DNA of 64,000 nt from Micromonospora humi (GCF_900090105.1 NZ_FMDM01000008.1:124001-188000), one strand, 5' to 3'. Positions 33,882 through 43,385 are shown, counted from the stretch's first letter. The notes: generated by a model from the letters alone, not told the origin. Translations and numbers: made by a program.

Positions 33882-36704
33882 ATGTCCGAAGTGACCCGAA
33901 GGAACGTCCTCAAGGCCGGCGCGGCCGGCGCCGGTGCCGCCATGGTGCCGGTCGCCTGGAGCGCGACCGCCCGCGCCGGCTCGACCGCGCCGCCACAGGT
34001 GTCGGCCGCGAACGACCTGGCGCTCTGGTACGACGAGGAGGCCGGCACCGACTGGCTCCGCGCGCTGCCGGTCGGCAACGGTCGGCTCGGCGCGATGGTG
34101 TTCGGCACCATCGACACCGAACGACTCCAGCTCAACGAGGACACCGTCTGGGCCGGCGGCCCGTACGACTCGGCGAACACCCGGGGCGCGGCCAACCTGG
34201 CCGAGATCCGGCGTCGGGTCTTCGCCGACCAGTGGACCTCGGCGCAGGACCTGATCAACCAGACCATGATGGGCGCCCCCGGTGGCCAGCTCGCCTACCA
34301 GACCGTCGGCAACCTCCGGCTCGCGTTCGGCTCCGCCGGCGGGGCCACCCAGTACAACCGGACCCTCGACCTGACGACCGCCACGGTCACCACCACCTAC
34401 GTGCTGAACGGGGTGCGGCACCAGCGGGAGGTCTTCGCCAGCGCGCCCGACCAGGTGATCGTGGTCCGGCTGACCGCCGACCGGGCCAACTCGATCACGT
34501 TCTCGGCCACCTTCGACAGCCCGCAGCGGACCACCGTGTCGAGCCCGGACTCCGCCACCATCGGCCTCGACGGCATCTCCGGCAACCAGGAGGGCGTCAA
34601 CGGCTCGGTGCGGTTCCTGGCCCTGGCCAACGCCGCCGCGACCGGTGGCACGGTCAGCAGCTCCGGCGGCACCCTGCGGGTGTCCGGCGCCACCGGCGTG
34701 ACCGTCCTGATCTCGATCGGCTCCAGCTACGTCAACTACCGCACCGTCAACGGCGACTACCAGGGCATCGCCCGCAACCGGCTCACCGCCGCCAGGAGCG
34801 TCGCCGTCGACCAGTTGCGCAGCCGTCACCTCGCCGACTACCAGGCGCTGTTCAACCGGGTCACGATCGACCTCGGTCGGACGGCGGCGGCCGACCAGCC
34901 GACCGACGTGCGGATCGCGCAGCACGCCAGCAGCAACGACCCGCAGTTCGCCGCGCTGCTGTTCCAGTTCGGGCGCTACCTGTTGATCTCCTCTTCCCGT
35001 CCGGGCACCCAGCCGGCGAACCTCCAGGGCATCTGGAACGACTCGCTGACCCCGTCCTGGGACTCGAAGTACACGATCAACGCCAACCTGCCGATGAACT
35101 ACTGGCCGGCCGACACCACGAACCTGTCCGAGTGTTTCCTGCCGGTTTTCGACCTGGTCAAGGACCTGACGGTGACCGGCGCGCGGGTCGCCCAGGCCCA
35201 GTACGGCGCGGGCGGCTGGGTCACCCATCACAACACCGACGCGTGGCGGGGCGCCTCGGTGGTCGACGGGGCGTTGTGGGGCATGTGGCAGACCGGTGGG
35301 GCCTGGCTGAGCACGCTCGTCTGGGACCACTACCAGTTCACCGGCGACCTCGGCTTCCTCCAGGCCAACTATCCGGCCCTCAGGGGCGCCGCCCAGTTCT
35401 TCCTGGACACCCTGGTCGCCCACCCGACGCTCGGCTACCTGGTGACGAACCCGTCGAACTCGCCGGAGCTGCCGCACCACGCGAACGCCAGCGTCTGCGC
35501 CGGGCCGACGATGGACAACCAGATCCTGCGCGACCTGTTCGACGCCGCGGCCCGTAGCAGCGAAGTCCTGGGCGTCGACACCACGTTCCGGTCGCAGGTG
35601 CGCACCGCCCGGGACCGGCTGCCCCCGAGCAGGGTCGGCTCCCGGGGCAACGTGCAGGAGTGGCTCGCCGACTGGGTCGAGACCGAGCGGACCCACCGGC
35701 ACGTCTCGCACCTGTACGGCCTGCACCCCAGCAACCAGATCACCAAGCGGGGCACCCCGGCGCTGTACGAGGCCGCCCGCCGGACGCTGGAGCTGCGCGG
35801 CGACGACGGCACCGGCTGGTCCCTCGCCTGGAAGATCAACTTCTGGGCCCGGCTGGAGGACGGCGCCCGCGCCCACAAGCTCCTCCGCGACCTGGTGCGC
35901 ACCGACCGGCTCGCGCCGAACATGTTCGACCTGCACCCGCCGTTCCAGATCGACGGCAACTTCGGCGCCACCTCCGGGATCGCCGAGATGCTGCTGCACA
36001 GCCACGCCGGCGAGCTGCACGTGCTGCCGGCGCTGCCGACCGCGTGGCCCACGGGCCGGGTCGCCGGCCTGCGGGGCCGCGGCGGATACACGGTCGGAGT
36101 GTCGTGGAGCAACGGTCAGGCCGACGAGATCGCCGTGCGCGCCGACCGCGACGGCACGCTGCGCATGCGCTCGCCGCTGTTCACCGGCGGTTTCGCCCTC
36201 GTCGACGCCGCCGACGGCAGCACGCCGGCCATCACCCGACCGGAGGCGGACGTCGTCCAGTTCGGCGTCCGCGCCGGGCACACCTACCGGGCCGCGCGGC
36301 CCGGCGTGACGCCGTCACCGACCCTGACCGCCACGCCCAGTCCCACGCCCACGCCCAGCACGTCGCCGACGCCGACGCCGACCACCAGCTCACCGGCGCC
36401 GTCCGGCGCGCGAGCGACGTACGCGGTGACCGGCTCGTGGTCGGGTGGCTTCCAGGGCGAGGTGACCGTCACCGCCGGCGCCACCGCGATCCGGGGCTGG
36501 ACGGTCTCCTGGACGTTCCCGAACGGGCAGGTCGTCAGCCAGATCTGGGGCGGCTCGCACACCCAGAACGGAGCGAACGTGACGGTGCGCAACGTCGACT
36601 ACAACGGCGCGCTGGCGGCCGGCGCCTCCACCACGTTCGGCTTCATCGGCACGGCGACCGGGGCCAACAACCCGCCGACGAACCTCACCTGCACGACGTC
36701 CTGA
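33882..36704 (+). CDS. secreted GH95 alpha-L-fucosidase (or related glycosidase) with CBM2
   Basis: A 940-residue exported enzyme. A Tat signal (TRRNVLKAG, then hydrophobic, ARAGS) covers about residues 1-35. The GH95 body includes LPVGNGRLGAMVFG, the catalytic Asn pair in TINANLPMNYWP, the GWSLAWKINFWARLEDG region carrying the proposed general acid/base side, and PFQIDGNFGATSGIAEML. A Pro/Thr/Ser linker (about 805-835) joins a cellulose-binding CBM2 domain with WSGGFQGEVTV and GWTVSWTFPNGQ, ending in Cys. GH95 enzymes remove terminal alpha-1,2-fucose or galactose from plant or host glycans. ATG at 33882 follows GGGAG. A possible LacI-type operator precedes it. Confidence 0.93.
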   Translation: MSEVTRRNVLKAGAAGAGAAMVPVAWSATARAGSTAPPQVSAANDLALWYDEEAGTDWLRALPVGNGRLGAMVFGTIDTERLQLNEDTVWAGGPYDSANTRGAANLAEIRRRVFADQWTSAQDLINQTMMGAPGGQLAYQTVGNLRLAFGSAGGATQYNRTLDLTTATVTTTYVLNGVRHQREVFASAPDQVIVVRLTADRANSITFSATFDSPQRTTVSSPDSATIGLDGISGNQEGVNGSVRFLALANAAATGGTVSSSGGTLRVSGATGVTVLISIGSSYVNYRTVNGDYQGIARNRLTAARSVAVDQLRSRHLADYQALFNRVTIDLGRTAAADQPTDVRIAQHASSNDPQFAALLFQFGRYLLISSSRPGTQPANLQGIWNDSLTPSWDSKYTINANLPMNYWPADTTNLSECFLPVFDLVKDLTVTGARVAQAQYGAGGWVTHHNTDAWRGASVVDGALWGMWQTGGAWLSTLVWDHYQFTGDLGFLQANYPALRGAAQFFLDTLVAHPTLGYLVTNPSNSPELPHHANASVCAGPTMDNQILRDLFDAAARSSEVLGVDTTFRSQVRTARDRLPPSRVGSRGNVQEWLADWVETERTHRHVSHLYGLHPSNQITKRGTPALYEAARRTLELRGDDGTGWSLAWKINFWARLEDGARAHKLLRDLVRTDRLAPNMFDLHPPFQIDGNFGATSGIAEMLLHSHAGELHVLPALPTAWPTGRVAGLRGRGGYTVGVSWSNGQADEIAVRADRDGTLRMRSPLFTGGFALVDAADGSTPAITRPEADVVQFGVRAGHTYRAARPGVTPSPTLTATPSPTPTPSTSPTPTPTTSSPAPSGARATYAVTGSWSGGFQGEVTVTAGATAIRGWTVSWTFPNGQVVSQIWGGSHTQNGANVTVRNVDYNGALAAGASTTFGFIGTATGANNPPTNLTCTTS

Positions 36705-36764
36705 CCGGGACGGGACGCGCCCCGACCGCCGGGGCGCGTCCCGTCGTGGACGATGCGGGGACGG

Positions 36765-37481
36765 TCAGGCGAGGAGCGTCTCGCGCAGCCGCGCACCCAG
36801 GTTGATCCGGCCGACCACCCGGGGGCCGGCCGGGTCGTACACGTCGATGCTGTGGTTGCGGCGCATCATCTCCCGCACCGACGGCGGCAGCCGCGGCGGG
36901 TCGTCCATCGCGGCGAGAACCTGCGCGCCGGCGTGGGTCAGCCGCTCCACCAGGGTGGTGCCGTCGGTGTCCACCCGCACCCGACCGAACTCCCAGCCCG
37001 CGGTGGTGAGGTCGAGCACCTCGAAGAGGCGGACCACGAACGGCTGCGGGTCGGTCACCCGGTCGAGGCGCTTCGCCCGACCACCGACCACCGTGGCGGC
37101 GGCGGTCACCTGCGCGTACGGGTGCAGCCCGCCGGGCAGCGCGCCCAACGGCCAGCGCAGCGACGGCCCGGCCTCCTTCCACAGGGGCCGGTAGTTGCGG
37201 CGGTGCACCAGCAGCCGTCGGCCGGTGCGCCGGTACACCTCCTGGGCCTGGAACTGCAGGTCGGCGTGGGCCTCCTCGGCGGCCTCGCACACGATGCCGG
37301 CGGCCACCACCAGACCGTCGTCGTCGGACAGCAGCCGGCTGATCGCGTCGACCTGCTCGGGGAACCGGATCCGGGCGTGCGCGCCGTAGGAGTGCCGCAC
37401 GTCGCGCAGCAGTTCCTGCTGGCGCCCCGGGTCCAGTTCGACCCCACCGCCGCCGCCCAGCAACCGCCGGAGCCAACCCAT
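36765..37481 (-). CDS. conserved hypothetical cytoplasmic protein
   Basis: A 238-residue protein with no signal peptide or convincing membrane span. It contains a possible nucleotide- or ligand-binding N-terminal region (LLSDDDGLVVAAGIVCEAAEEA) and a C-terminal EVLDLTTAGWEFGRV strand region followed by DVYDPAGPRVVGRINLG. I do not recognise the family. ATG at 37481 has GAGG upstream. It is flanked by the GH95 gene (convergent) and the PIG-L deacetylase (divergent, 73 nt). Confidence 0.6.
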   Translation of the reverse strand: MGWLRRLLGGGGGVELDPGRQQELLRDVRHSYGAHARIRFPEQVDAISRLLSDDDGLVVAAGIVCEAAEEAHADLQFQAQEVYRRTGRRLLVHRRNYRPLWKEAGPSLRWPLGALPGGLHPYAQVTAAATVVGGRAKRLDRVTDPQPFVVRLFEVLDLTTAGWEFGRVRVDTDGTTLVERLTHAGAQVLAAMDDPPRLPPSVREMMRRNHSIDVYDPAGPRVVGRINLGARLRETLLA

Positions 37482-37542
37482 CGTGCCTCGCTTCCGTCGC
37501 CGTCTGCGGACCGGGCAATGCTAGTGCGTCGGTGGATGCTCG

Positions 37543-37548
37543 TATGGT
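37543..37548 (+). promoter_or_regulatory. -10 box of leaderless PIG-L deacetylase transcript
   Basis: TATGGT ends 6 nt before the GTG at 37555 and no ribosome-binding site intervenes, indicating a leaderless mRNA. Confidence 0.5.
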
Positions 37549-37554
37549 GACGGG

Positions 37555-38382
37555 GTGGCTGAGCGATCCCTGACCCTGATGGCGGTGCACGCGCACCCCG
37601 ACGACGAGGCGACGAGCACCGGCGGCATCCTCGCCCGCTATGCGGCCGAGGGCGTCACGACGGTGCTCGTGACCTGCACGGACGGCCGGTGCGGCGACGG
37701 GCCCGGCGGCGTCAAGCCGGGCGACGACGGGCACGACCCGCAGGCCGTGGTGGCGATGCGCCAGGCGGAGCTGGCGGCCAGTTGTGAGGCGTTGAAGGTG
37801 ACGCACCTGGAGACGCTCGACTACGCCGACTCCGGGATGATGGGCTGGGCGACGAACGACGCGCCCGGCGCGTTCTGGAACACGCCGGTCGCCGAGGCGG
37901 CCGATCGGCTGGCCGAGCTGATCCGGCGTTACCGCCCCGACGTGGTGGTCACCTACGACGAGAACGGCTTCTACGGCCACCCGGACCACATCCAGGCGCA
38001 CCGCATCACGATGGCCGCGGTCGAGCGCACCGGCATCCCGGCGAAGGTCTACTGGACCACGGTGCCGCAGCGCGCGTTCCAGGAGTTCGGCAAGGTCATG
38101 CAGGAGATCGGGGTGGAGTTCCCCGAGCCGGACGCCGCCGACGAGATGCCGGCACTGGGCCTGCCGGACGACGAGATCACCACCTGGGTGGACACCCGCG
38201 CCCAGGGCGGGCAGAAGTTCGCCTCCCTCGCCGCGCACGCCAGCCAGGCGGAGAACATCTTCTTCCTGCGCCTGGGGGAGGAGCGGTTCACCGAGCTGAT
38301 GGGGATGGAGACGTTCGTGCGGGTGCGCGACAGCACCGGCGCGCCGACCCCGGAGGACGACCTCTTCGCCGGCCTGCGCTGA
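37555..38382 (+). CDS. PIG-L/LmbE-family zinc deacetylase
   Basis: A 275-residue enzyme of the N-acetylglucosaminyl deacetylase family. Zinc ligands and the catalytic Asp are in VHAHPDDEATSTGG (residues 11-24), with the third ligand in the YGHPDHIQAHR segment near residue 143. This family includes MshB (mycothiol synthesis) and Mca (mycothiol conjugate amidase). The Mca-specific Lys after HPDDESSK is absent here, so a general or mycothiol-related deacetylase is a safer name. A TATGGT box suggests leaderless transcription from the GTG start. Confidence 0.87.
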   Translation: MAERSLTLMAVHAHPDDEATSTGGILARYAAEGVTTVLVTCTDGRCGDGPGGVKPGDDGHDPQAVVAMRQAELAASCEALKVTHLETLDYADSGMMGWATNDAPGAFWNTPVAEAADRLAELIRRYRPDVVVTYDENGFYGHPDHIQAHRITMAAVERTGIPAKVYWTTVPQRAFQEFGKVMQEIGVEFPEPDAADEMPALGLPDDEITTWVDTRAQGGQKFASLAAHASQAENIFFLRLGEERFTELMGMETFVRVRDSTGAPTPEDDLFAGLR

Positions 38383-38396
38383 GGGCACCGGCCGGG

Positions 38397-39536
38397 TCAG
38401 GCCGCGACGGTCTGCGCGGCCAGGTGCTCCAGCACGGCCCGGACGTCGCCGCCGGTGTCGGCCAGGATCCGGCGTTGCCGGGTGGCGCCGGTGCCGGTGC
38501 GGCGCATCCGGTCCACCTCGCGCAGCACCAGGTCCAGGTCCCCGTGCCGGCGCAGCGCGGGCGCGACGGTGACGATCAGGTCGTCGACGAGGTCCCAGGC
38601 CGGCCGGGGCCGCCCGGTCCGCAGGTCGACCAGCTCGCCGTCGAGACCGTCGTGGGCGGCCCGCCAGTGCGCGGCGGCGACCAGGCAGTCACGCATGCGC
38701 GGGGCGGGCGTACCGGCGCGGACCTCGTCGATCATGGTGGCGACCACAGCTCGGACCAGCCCGGCGACCAGCACGGTGTCGTCCACGGTGGGGCAGACGT
38801 CGCCGACCCGGACCTCCACCGTCGGGTAGGTCGCCGACGGCCGCGCGTACCAGTAGACCATCGCCGCGTCGAGCATGATCCCGGCGGTGATCAGGGCGTC
38901 CACGGTGGCGTCGTAGTCGGCGACGGAGTCGAAGTGCGGCGTCGGCCCGATGCTGGGCCAGCGTTCCAGCTGCATCGAGCGCCAGCTCGCGTGCCCGGTG
39001 TCGCGCCCGTCGTGCAGCGGCGAGTTCGTGGTGAGCGCCTGCACCACCGGCAGCCACGGACGGAGGTGGTTGCAGACCTGCACGGCGAGTTCCCGATCGG
39101 GCACCCCGATGTGGACGTGACAGCCGCAGACCGCCGGGTCGTGCGCCACCGGCCCGAACCGGCGGGACATGTCGTGGTAGCGCTGCTCGTCGGGGACCGT
39201 GCGGTGGGCCTCGCAGACCGGGGTGGCACCGACCGCGACGAGCCGCGCCCCGACGGCGTCGGCCGCGCGGGCAGCGGCCCGGCGCAGCGCGACGAGATGG
39301 TCGCGAAGCGCCGCGAGGTCGGGGCTGACCGGAGTCACCATCTCCACCATGCTGTGCCGGAACTCCTGCCGGCTCTGCTCGCGGGCGGTCCCGGAGAGCG
39401 CGTCACGGACCCGGTCGGCGACCGGCATGCTCTCCCCGGTCACCGGGTCCAGCAGCAGGAACTCCTCCTCCACCCCGAGGGTGAGGGTGGTGGGGGTCGC
39501 CGGGGTCGAGGTGGCGGTGGCGGGCCGCGGCCTCAC
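38397..39536 (-). CDS. YbdK-type carboxylate-amine ligase / glutamate-cysteine ligase family
   Basis: A 379-residue enzyme of the GCS2 family with the signature TLTLGVEEEFLLLDP near the N-terminus, the VCGCHVHIGVPD metal/substrate segment, and VEVRVGDVCPTVDD. Family members ligate Glu or other amino acids to amines; in actinobacteria the group includes EgtA-like and uncharacterised ligases. The frame runs about 250 codons further upstream without similarity. GTG at 39536 is favoured by GGAG 8 nt upstream. It is convergent with the deacetylase and beside glnA. Confidence 0.87.
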   Translation of the reverse strand: MRPRPATATSTPATPTTLTLGVEEEFLLLDPVTGESMPVADRVRDALSGTAREQSRQEFRHSMVEMVTPVSPDLAALRDHLVALRRAAARAADAVGARLVAVGATPVCEAHRTVPDEQRYHDMSRRFGPVAHDPAVCGCHVHIGVPDRELAVQVCNHLRPWLPVVQALTTNSPLHDGRDTGHASWRSMQLERWPSIGPTPHFDSVADYDATVDALITAGIMLDAAMVYWYARPSATYPTVEVRVGDVCPTVDDTVLVAGLVRAVVATMIDEVRAGTPAPRMRDCLVAAAHWRAAHDGLDGELVDLRTGRPRPAWDLVDDLIVTVAPALRRHGDLDLVLREVDRMRRTGTGATRQRRILADTGGDVRAVLEHLAAQTVAA

Positions 39537-39694
39537 CGGCGAGCTCCGCGTCGCACGGGTCCGTTCGGCGCGTCGTCGCTCGGCGGGGTCATGCCTCGAC
39601 GGTACGAGGCCGGCGACCTCCGAGCTGCCGTTTTCCGTCGACCATCGCCCCCGCGGGCGACGGGCGGAGGCGATGGTCGACGAACGCCGCGGCG

Positions 39695-41119
39695 TCAGCA
39701 GTCGTAGTACATGGCGAACTCGTGCGGGGTGGGCCGCAGGCGCACCGGGTCGACCTCGTTGGCGTTCTTCCAGTCGATCCAGGTGGAGATCAGGTCGTCG
39801 GTGAAGACGCCGCCGTCGAGCAGGTAGTCGTGGTCGGCCTGGAGCGCCTCCAGCGCGTGCGACAGCGAGCCGGGGACCTGCTTGACGTCGCCCCACTCCT
39901 CCGGGGGCAGGTCGTAGAGGTCCTTGTCGATCGGGGCCGGCGGTTCGATCTTGCTCTTGATGCCGTCCAGGCCGGCCATGAGCATGGCCGAGAAGGCGAG
40001 GTAGACGTTGGCCGACGGGTCGGGGACGCGGAACTCGACGCGCTTGGCCTTGGGGTTGCTGCCGGTGACCGGGATGCGGGTGCACGCGGAGCGGTTGCGC
40101 TGCGAGTAGACCAGGTTGACCGGAGCTTCGAAGCCGGGCACCAGGCGCCGGTAGGAGTTGATCGTCGGGTTGGTGAAGGCGAGCAGCGACGGCGCGTGGT
40201 GCAGCAGGCCGCCGATGTACCAGCGGGCGGTGTCGGACAGGCCGGCGTAGCCGGTCTCGTCGTAGAACAGCGGCTGCCCACCGCGCCACAGGCTCTGGTG
40301 GGTGTGCATCCCGGAGCCGTTGTCACCGAACAGCGGCTTGGGCATGAACGTCGCCGTCTTCCCGTGCGCCCACGCCTCGTTCTTCACCAGGTACTTGAAG
40401 AGCTGGAGCTGGTCGCCGGAGTGCAGCAGCGTGGAGAACTTGTAGTTGATCTCCGACTGCCCGCCGGTGCCCACCTCGTGGTGCGAACGCTCCACCGTGA
40501 ACCCGGCGTCGACCAGCCGACGCACCATCCAGTCCCGCAGGTCGGCGTAGTGGTCCACGGGCGGCACCGGGAAGTAGCCGCCCTTGTAGGCGGTCTTGTA
40601 GCCGCGGTTGCCGCCCTCCTCGACCCGGCCGGTGTTCCAGGCGCCCTCGATCGAGTCGATGTAGTAGAACGACTGGTGCGCCGAGGTCTCGTGGCGGATC
40701 GAGTCGAAGATGTAGAACTCCGCCTCCGCGCCGAAGTAGGCGGTGTCGGCGATGCCGCTCGCCTCCAGGTACGCCTCGGCCTTCTTGGCCACGTTGCGCG
40801 GGTCGCGGGAGTAGGCCTCGCGGGTGAACGGGTCGTGCACGAAGAAGTTCAGCGCGACCGTCTTCTGCGCCCGGAACGGGTCGACGAACGCGGTGGCCAC
40901 GTCCGGGAGCAGGAGCATGTCCGACTCGTGGATCGACTGGAAGCCGCGGATCGACGAGCCGTCGAACGCGAGGCCGTCGGTGAAGACGCTGTCGTCGAAG
41001 GACTCGACCGGCAGGTTGAAGTGCTGCATCACGCCGGGCAGGTCACAGAAACGTACGTCGACGAACTTCACGTCCTCGTTCTTGAGGTATCGCAGGAGTT
41101 CCTCGGGATTGGCGAACAC
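39695..41119 (-). CDS. glnA: glutamine synthetase type I
   Basis: A 474-residue dodecameric GSI that makes glutamine from glutamate, ammonia and ATP. Characteristic segments are AFDGSSIRGFQSI, the metal ligands in FGAEAEFYIFD, GDNGSGMHTHQSLW, and RNRSACTRIP. The adenylylation tyrosine site is KDLYDLPPEEW, so this is the GSI-beta class subject to adenylylation. The start is GTG at 41119, set by AGGAGG. It is divergent from the NAGGN amidotransferase (157 nt), with an inverted repeat at 41147-41169 in its leader region. Confidence 0.96.
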   Translation of the reverse strand: MFANPEELLRYLKNEDVKFVDVRFCDLPGVMQHFNLPVESFDDSVFTDGLAFDGSSIRGFQSIHESDMLLLPDVATAFVDPFRAQKTVALNFFVHDPFTREAYSRDPRNVAKKAEAYLEASGIADTAYFGAEAEFYIFDSIRHETSAHQSFYYIDSIEGAWNTGRVEEGGNRGYKTAYKGGYFPVPPVDHYADLRDWMVRRLVDAGFTVERSHHEVGTGGQSEINYKFSTLLHSGDQLQLFKYLVKNEAWAHGKTATFMPKPLFGDNGSGMHTHQSLWRGGQPLFYDETGYAGLSDTARWYIGGLLHHAPSLLAFTNPTINSYRRLVPGFEAPVNLVYSQRNRSACTRIPVTGSNPKAKRVEFRVPDPSANVYLAFSAMLMAGLDGIKSKIEPPAPIDKDLYDLPPEEWGDVKQVPGSLSHALEALQADHDYLLDGGVFTDDLISTWIDWKNANEVDPVRLRPTPHEFAMYYDC

Positions 41120-41146
41120 ACGTCCTCCTGGCAGGCGTTGTTGATC

Positions 41147-41169
41147 TCCGGCCACGTCCCGTGGCCGGA
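41147..41169. promoter_or_regulatory. perfect inverted repeat in glnA 5' region
   Basis: The arms TCCGGCCACG and CGTGGCCGGA are perfect 10-nt complements around a 3-nt TCC spacer. The element is 28 nt upstream of the glnA GTG, between divergent genes. It could be a 5'-leader hairpin controlling glnA or an operator. It is not the known cyanobacterial glnA riboswitch. Confidence 0.4.
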
Positions 41170-41276
41170 CCGCCCGGGGACATGGCCCGTACGGCCACCG
41201 TACGACGGCTCGCCGCTCCCGGCTCGCCAACCGCCCATCCCGCGTTTCCTCCGTCACATACCGGGTAGTCGCCGAC

Positions 41277-43058
41277 ATGTGCGGGATCAGCGGTGAGGCC
41301 CGCCTCGACGGGGCGGTCCCGGACGCCCGGGCCGTCGACCGGATGACCGAGGCCATGCGCTCGCGCGGCCCGGACGGTGAGGGCCGGTGGAGCGACGGCT
41401 GGGTGGCTCTCGGGCACCGCCGGCTGACCGTCATCGACCTCTCCGAGGCCGGCGACCAGCCGATGGCCCGCGACGACCTCGGCCTCGCCCTGGTCTTCAA
41501 CGGTTGCGTCTACAACTATCCCGAGCTGCGCGACGAGCTGCGGGCCGCCGGGCACACCTTCCGATCCACCAGTGACACCGAGGTCGTCCTGGTCGCGTAC
41601 GCCCAGTGGGGTGAACGGTTCGTCGACCACCTGGTCGGCATGTTCGCCGTGGCGCTGGTGGACCGGCGGCGGCGTCGGCTCGTGCTGGCCCGCGACCGGT
41701 TGGGCATCAAGCCGCTCTACCTCGCCGAGACGCCCGGCCGGCTGCGGTTCGCCTCCACGCTCCCGGCACTGCTCGCGGCCGGCGACGTGGACACCGGCAT
41801 CGACCCGGTGGCGCTGCACCACTACCTGTCCTGGCACTCGATCGTGCCGGCCCCGCGCACCATCCTGCGCGGGGTGCGCAAGCTTCCCCCGGCCACCGTC
41901 CGGGTGGTGGAGGCCGACGGGCGCTCCCGCGAGCACGTCTACTGGCGGCCCGCGTACCGGCGCGACCCGGCCCACGACGGCATGGACGCCCGCGACTGGC
42001 AGGCGGCGATCGGCGACGCCCTGCGCACCGCGGTACGCCGGCGGCTGGTCGCCGACGTGCCGGTCGGGGTGCTGCTCTCCGGCGGCCTCGACTCCAGCAT
42101 GATCGTGGCGCTGCTCGACGGCGCCGGGCAGCACCACCTGCAGACGTTCAGCATCGGCTTCGACAGCCGCGGCGACGAGGCCGGCGACGAGTTCCACTAC
42201 TCCGACCTGGTCGCCCGCGCGTTCGACACCGACCACCACCGCATCCGCCTCGCCGACGGCGACCTCGGCCCGGCGGTACGCGCCACCGTGGCGGCCATGA
42301 CCGAGCCGATGGGCAGCCACGACGTGGTGGCGTTCCACCTGCTCTCCGAGCAGGTCGCCCGGCACGTGAAGGTGGCACAGTCCGGGCAGGGCGCCGACGA
42401 GGTGTTCGCCGGCTACGGCTATCACCACCGGCTCGCCGAGGCGGCCCGGCCGGACGCCGCTGCCGAGTTCACCGCCGCGTTCTTCGACCGGGACCACGCC
42501 GGGCTGAACCGGGTGGTCGACCCGGCGTACGCCTGCGACGCCGACGTCAGCGGCGAACTGGTCGCCGCGGAGCTGGCCGCGCCGGGCGCGCAGACCGCGG
42601 TGGACGCGGTGCTGCGCCTGGACACCCACCTGATGCTGCCGGACGATCCGGTCAAGCGGGTGGACAGCATGAGCATGGCCTGGGGGCTGGAGGTGCGGAC
42701 CCCCTTCCTCGACCAGGACCTGGTGATGCTGGCGGCAGCCTGCCCACCCGAGCACAAGCTGGCCCAGGGCGGCAAGGGCGTGCTCAAGGACGTCGCCCGC
42801 GAGGTGCTGCCGGCCGAGGTCATCGACCGGCCCAAGGGCTACTTCCCGGTGCCGGCGCTGCGCAACGTCGACGGTCCCGTGCGAGAGTTGGTGGTGGAGG
42901 CCCTGGGCGCGCCCGAGGCGCGCCGGCGCGGCCTGTTCCGCCGCGCGTACGTCGACGAACTGCTCGCCGAGCCGGACCGGGCGCAGGCCGCCGCCGGCAG
43001 CAACAAGCTGTGGCAACTGGGCCTGCTGGAGCTGTGGTTGCAGTCCCACGGCGTCTGA
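41277..43058 (+). CDS. N-acetylglutaminylglutamine amidotransferase (asparagine synthetase-like)
   Basis: A 593-residue class-II amidotransferase. The N-terminal nucleophile is Cys2 (MCGISGE), and a Ntn-hydrolase domain of about 200 residues follows. The synthetase domain carries the ATP-pyrophosphatase loop VLLSGGLDSSMIVALL and the SGQGADEVFAGY motif. The stretch HSIVPAPRTILRGVRKLPPA is typical of the subfamily that makes the osmolyte N-acetylglutaminylglutamine amide, distinct from general AsnB. The known pathway also needs a GNAT-ligase gene, usually adjacent; none is here. Glutamine supply by the divergent glnA fits. The gene is followed 17 nt later by a DUF1508 gene. Confidence 0.85.
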   Translation: MCGISGEARLDGAVPDARAVDRMTEAMRSRGPDGEGRWSDGWVALGHRRLTVIDLSEAGDQPMARDDLGLALVFNGCVYNYPELRDELRAAGHTFRSTSDTEVVLVAYAQWGERFVDHLVGMFAVALVDRRRRRLVLARDRLGIKPLYLAETPGRLRFASTLPALLAAGDVDTGIDPVALHHYLSWHSIVPAPRTILRGVRKLPPATVRVVEADGRSREHVYWRPAYRRDPAHDGMDARDWQAAIGDALRTAVRRRLVADVPVGVLLSGGLDSSMIVALLDGAGQHHLQTFSIGFDSRGDEAGDEFHYSDLVARAFDTDHHRIRLADGDLGPAVRATVAAMTEPMGSHDVVAFHLLSEQVARHVKVAQSGQGADEVFAGYGYHHRLAEAARPDAAAEFTAAFFDRDHAGLNRVVDPAYACDADVSGELVAAELAAPGAQTAVDAVLRLDTHLMLPDDPVKRVDSMSMAWGLEVRTPFLDQDLVMLAAACPPEHKLAQGGKGVLKDVAREVLPAEVIDRPKGYFPVPALRNVDGPVRELVVEALGAPEARRRGLFRRAYVDELLAEPDRAQAAAGSNKLWQLGLLELWLQSHGV

Positions 43059-43075
43059 TCGGCGGGAGGAGCGCG

Positions 43076-43336
43076 GTGAAGTTCGTGATCGAGAGCGAGA
43101 CCGACGGCCGGGTGGGCTTCACCGTGCTGGGCGGCGACGGGCAGGTGCTCGCCACCGGCCGGCCCTGCCCCGACAAGGGTTCGGCGCTGGCCGCCATCGG
43201 GGAGCTGATGCACGGGCTGGGCGACGCCTGCATCGAGGACCGCACCGAGGCCGTGACCCCGCCGCCGACCGCGACCAGCGAGATCGGTGGTGGCGACATG
43301 TCCGCCATCGGCCGTTCCGGCATCCCCCCGGTCTGA
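43076..43336 (+). CDS. DUF1508 (YegP-like) small protein
   Basis: An 86-residue protein with one DUF1508 unit (FVIESETDGRVGFTVLGGDG, then CPDKGSALAAIGELM). Many homologues carry two tandem units. The function of YegP-type proteins is unknown. GTG at 43076 follows GGGAGGA and the spacing to the amidotransferase (17 nt) suggests an operon. Confidence 0.7.
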   Translation: MKFVIESETDGRVGFTVLGGDGQVLATGRPCPDKGSALAAIGELMHGLGDACIEDRTEAVTPPPTATSEIGGGDMSAIGRSGIPPV

Positions 43337-43385
43337 GCGTCCGGCAGCGGGCGCGCGCCTCCCCGTCGGTGTCGTACCGGGGTCG

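Noticed and set aside
37555..38382. Naming the PIG-L deacetylase mca or mshB
   Set aside because: The Mca-specific lysine after the HPDDE motif is missing and the rest does not decide between family branches.
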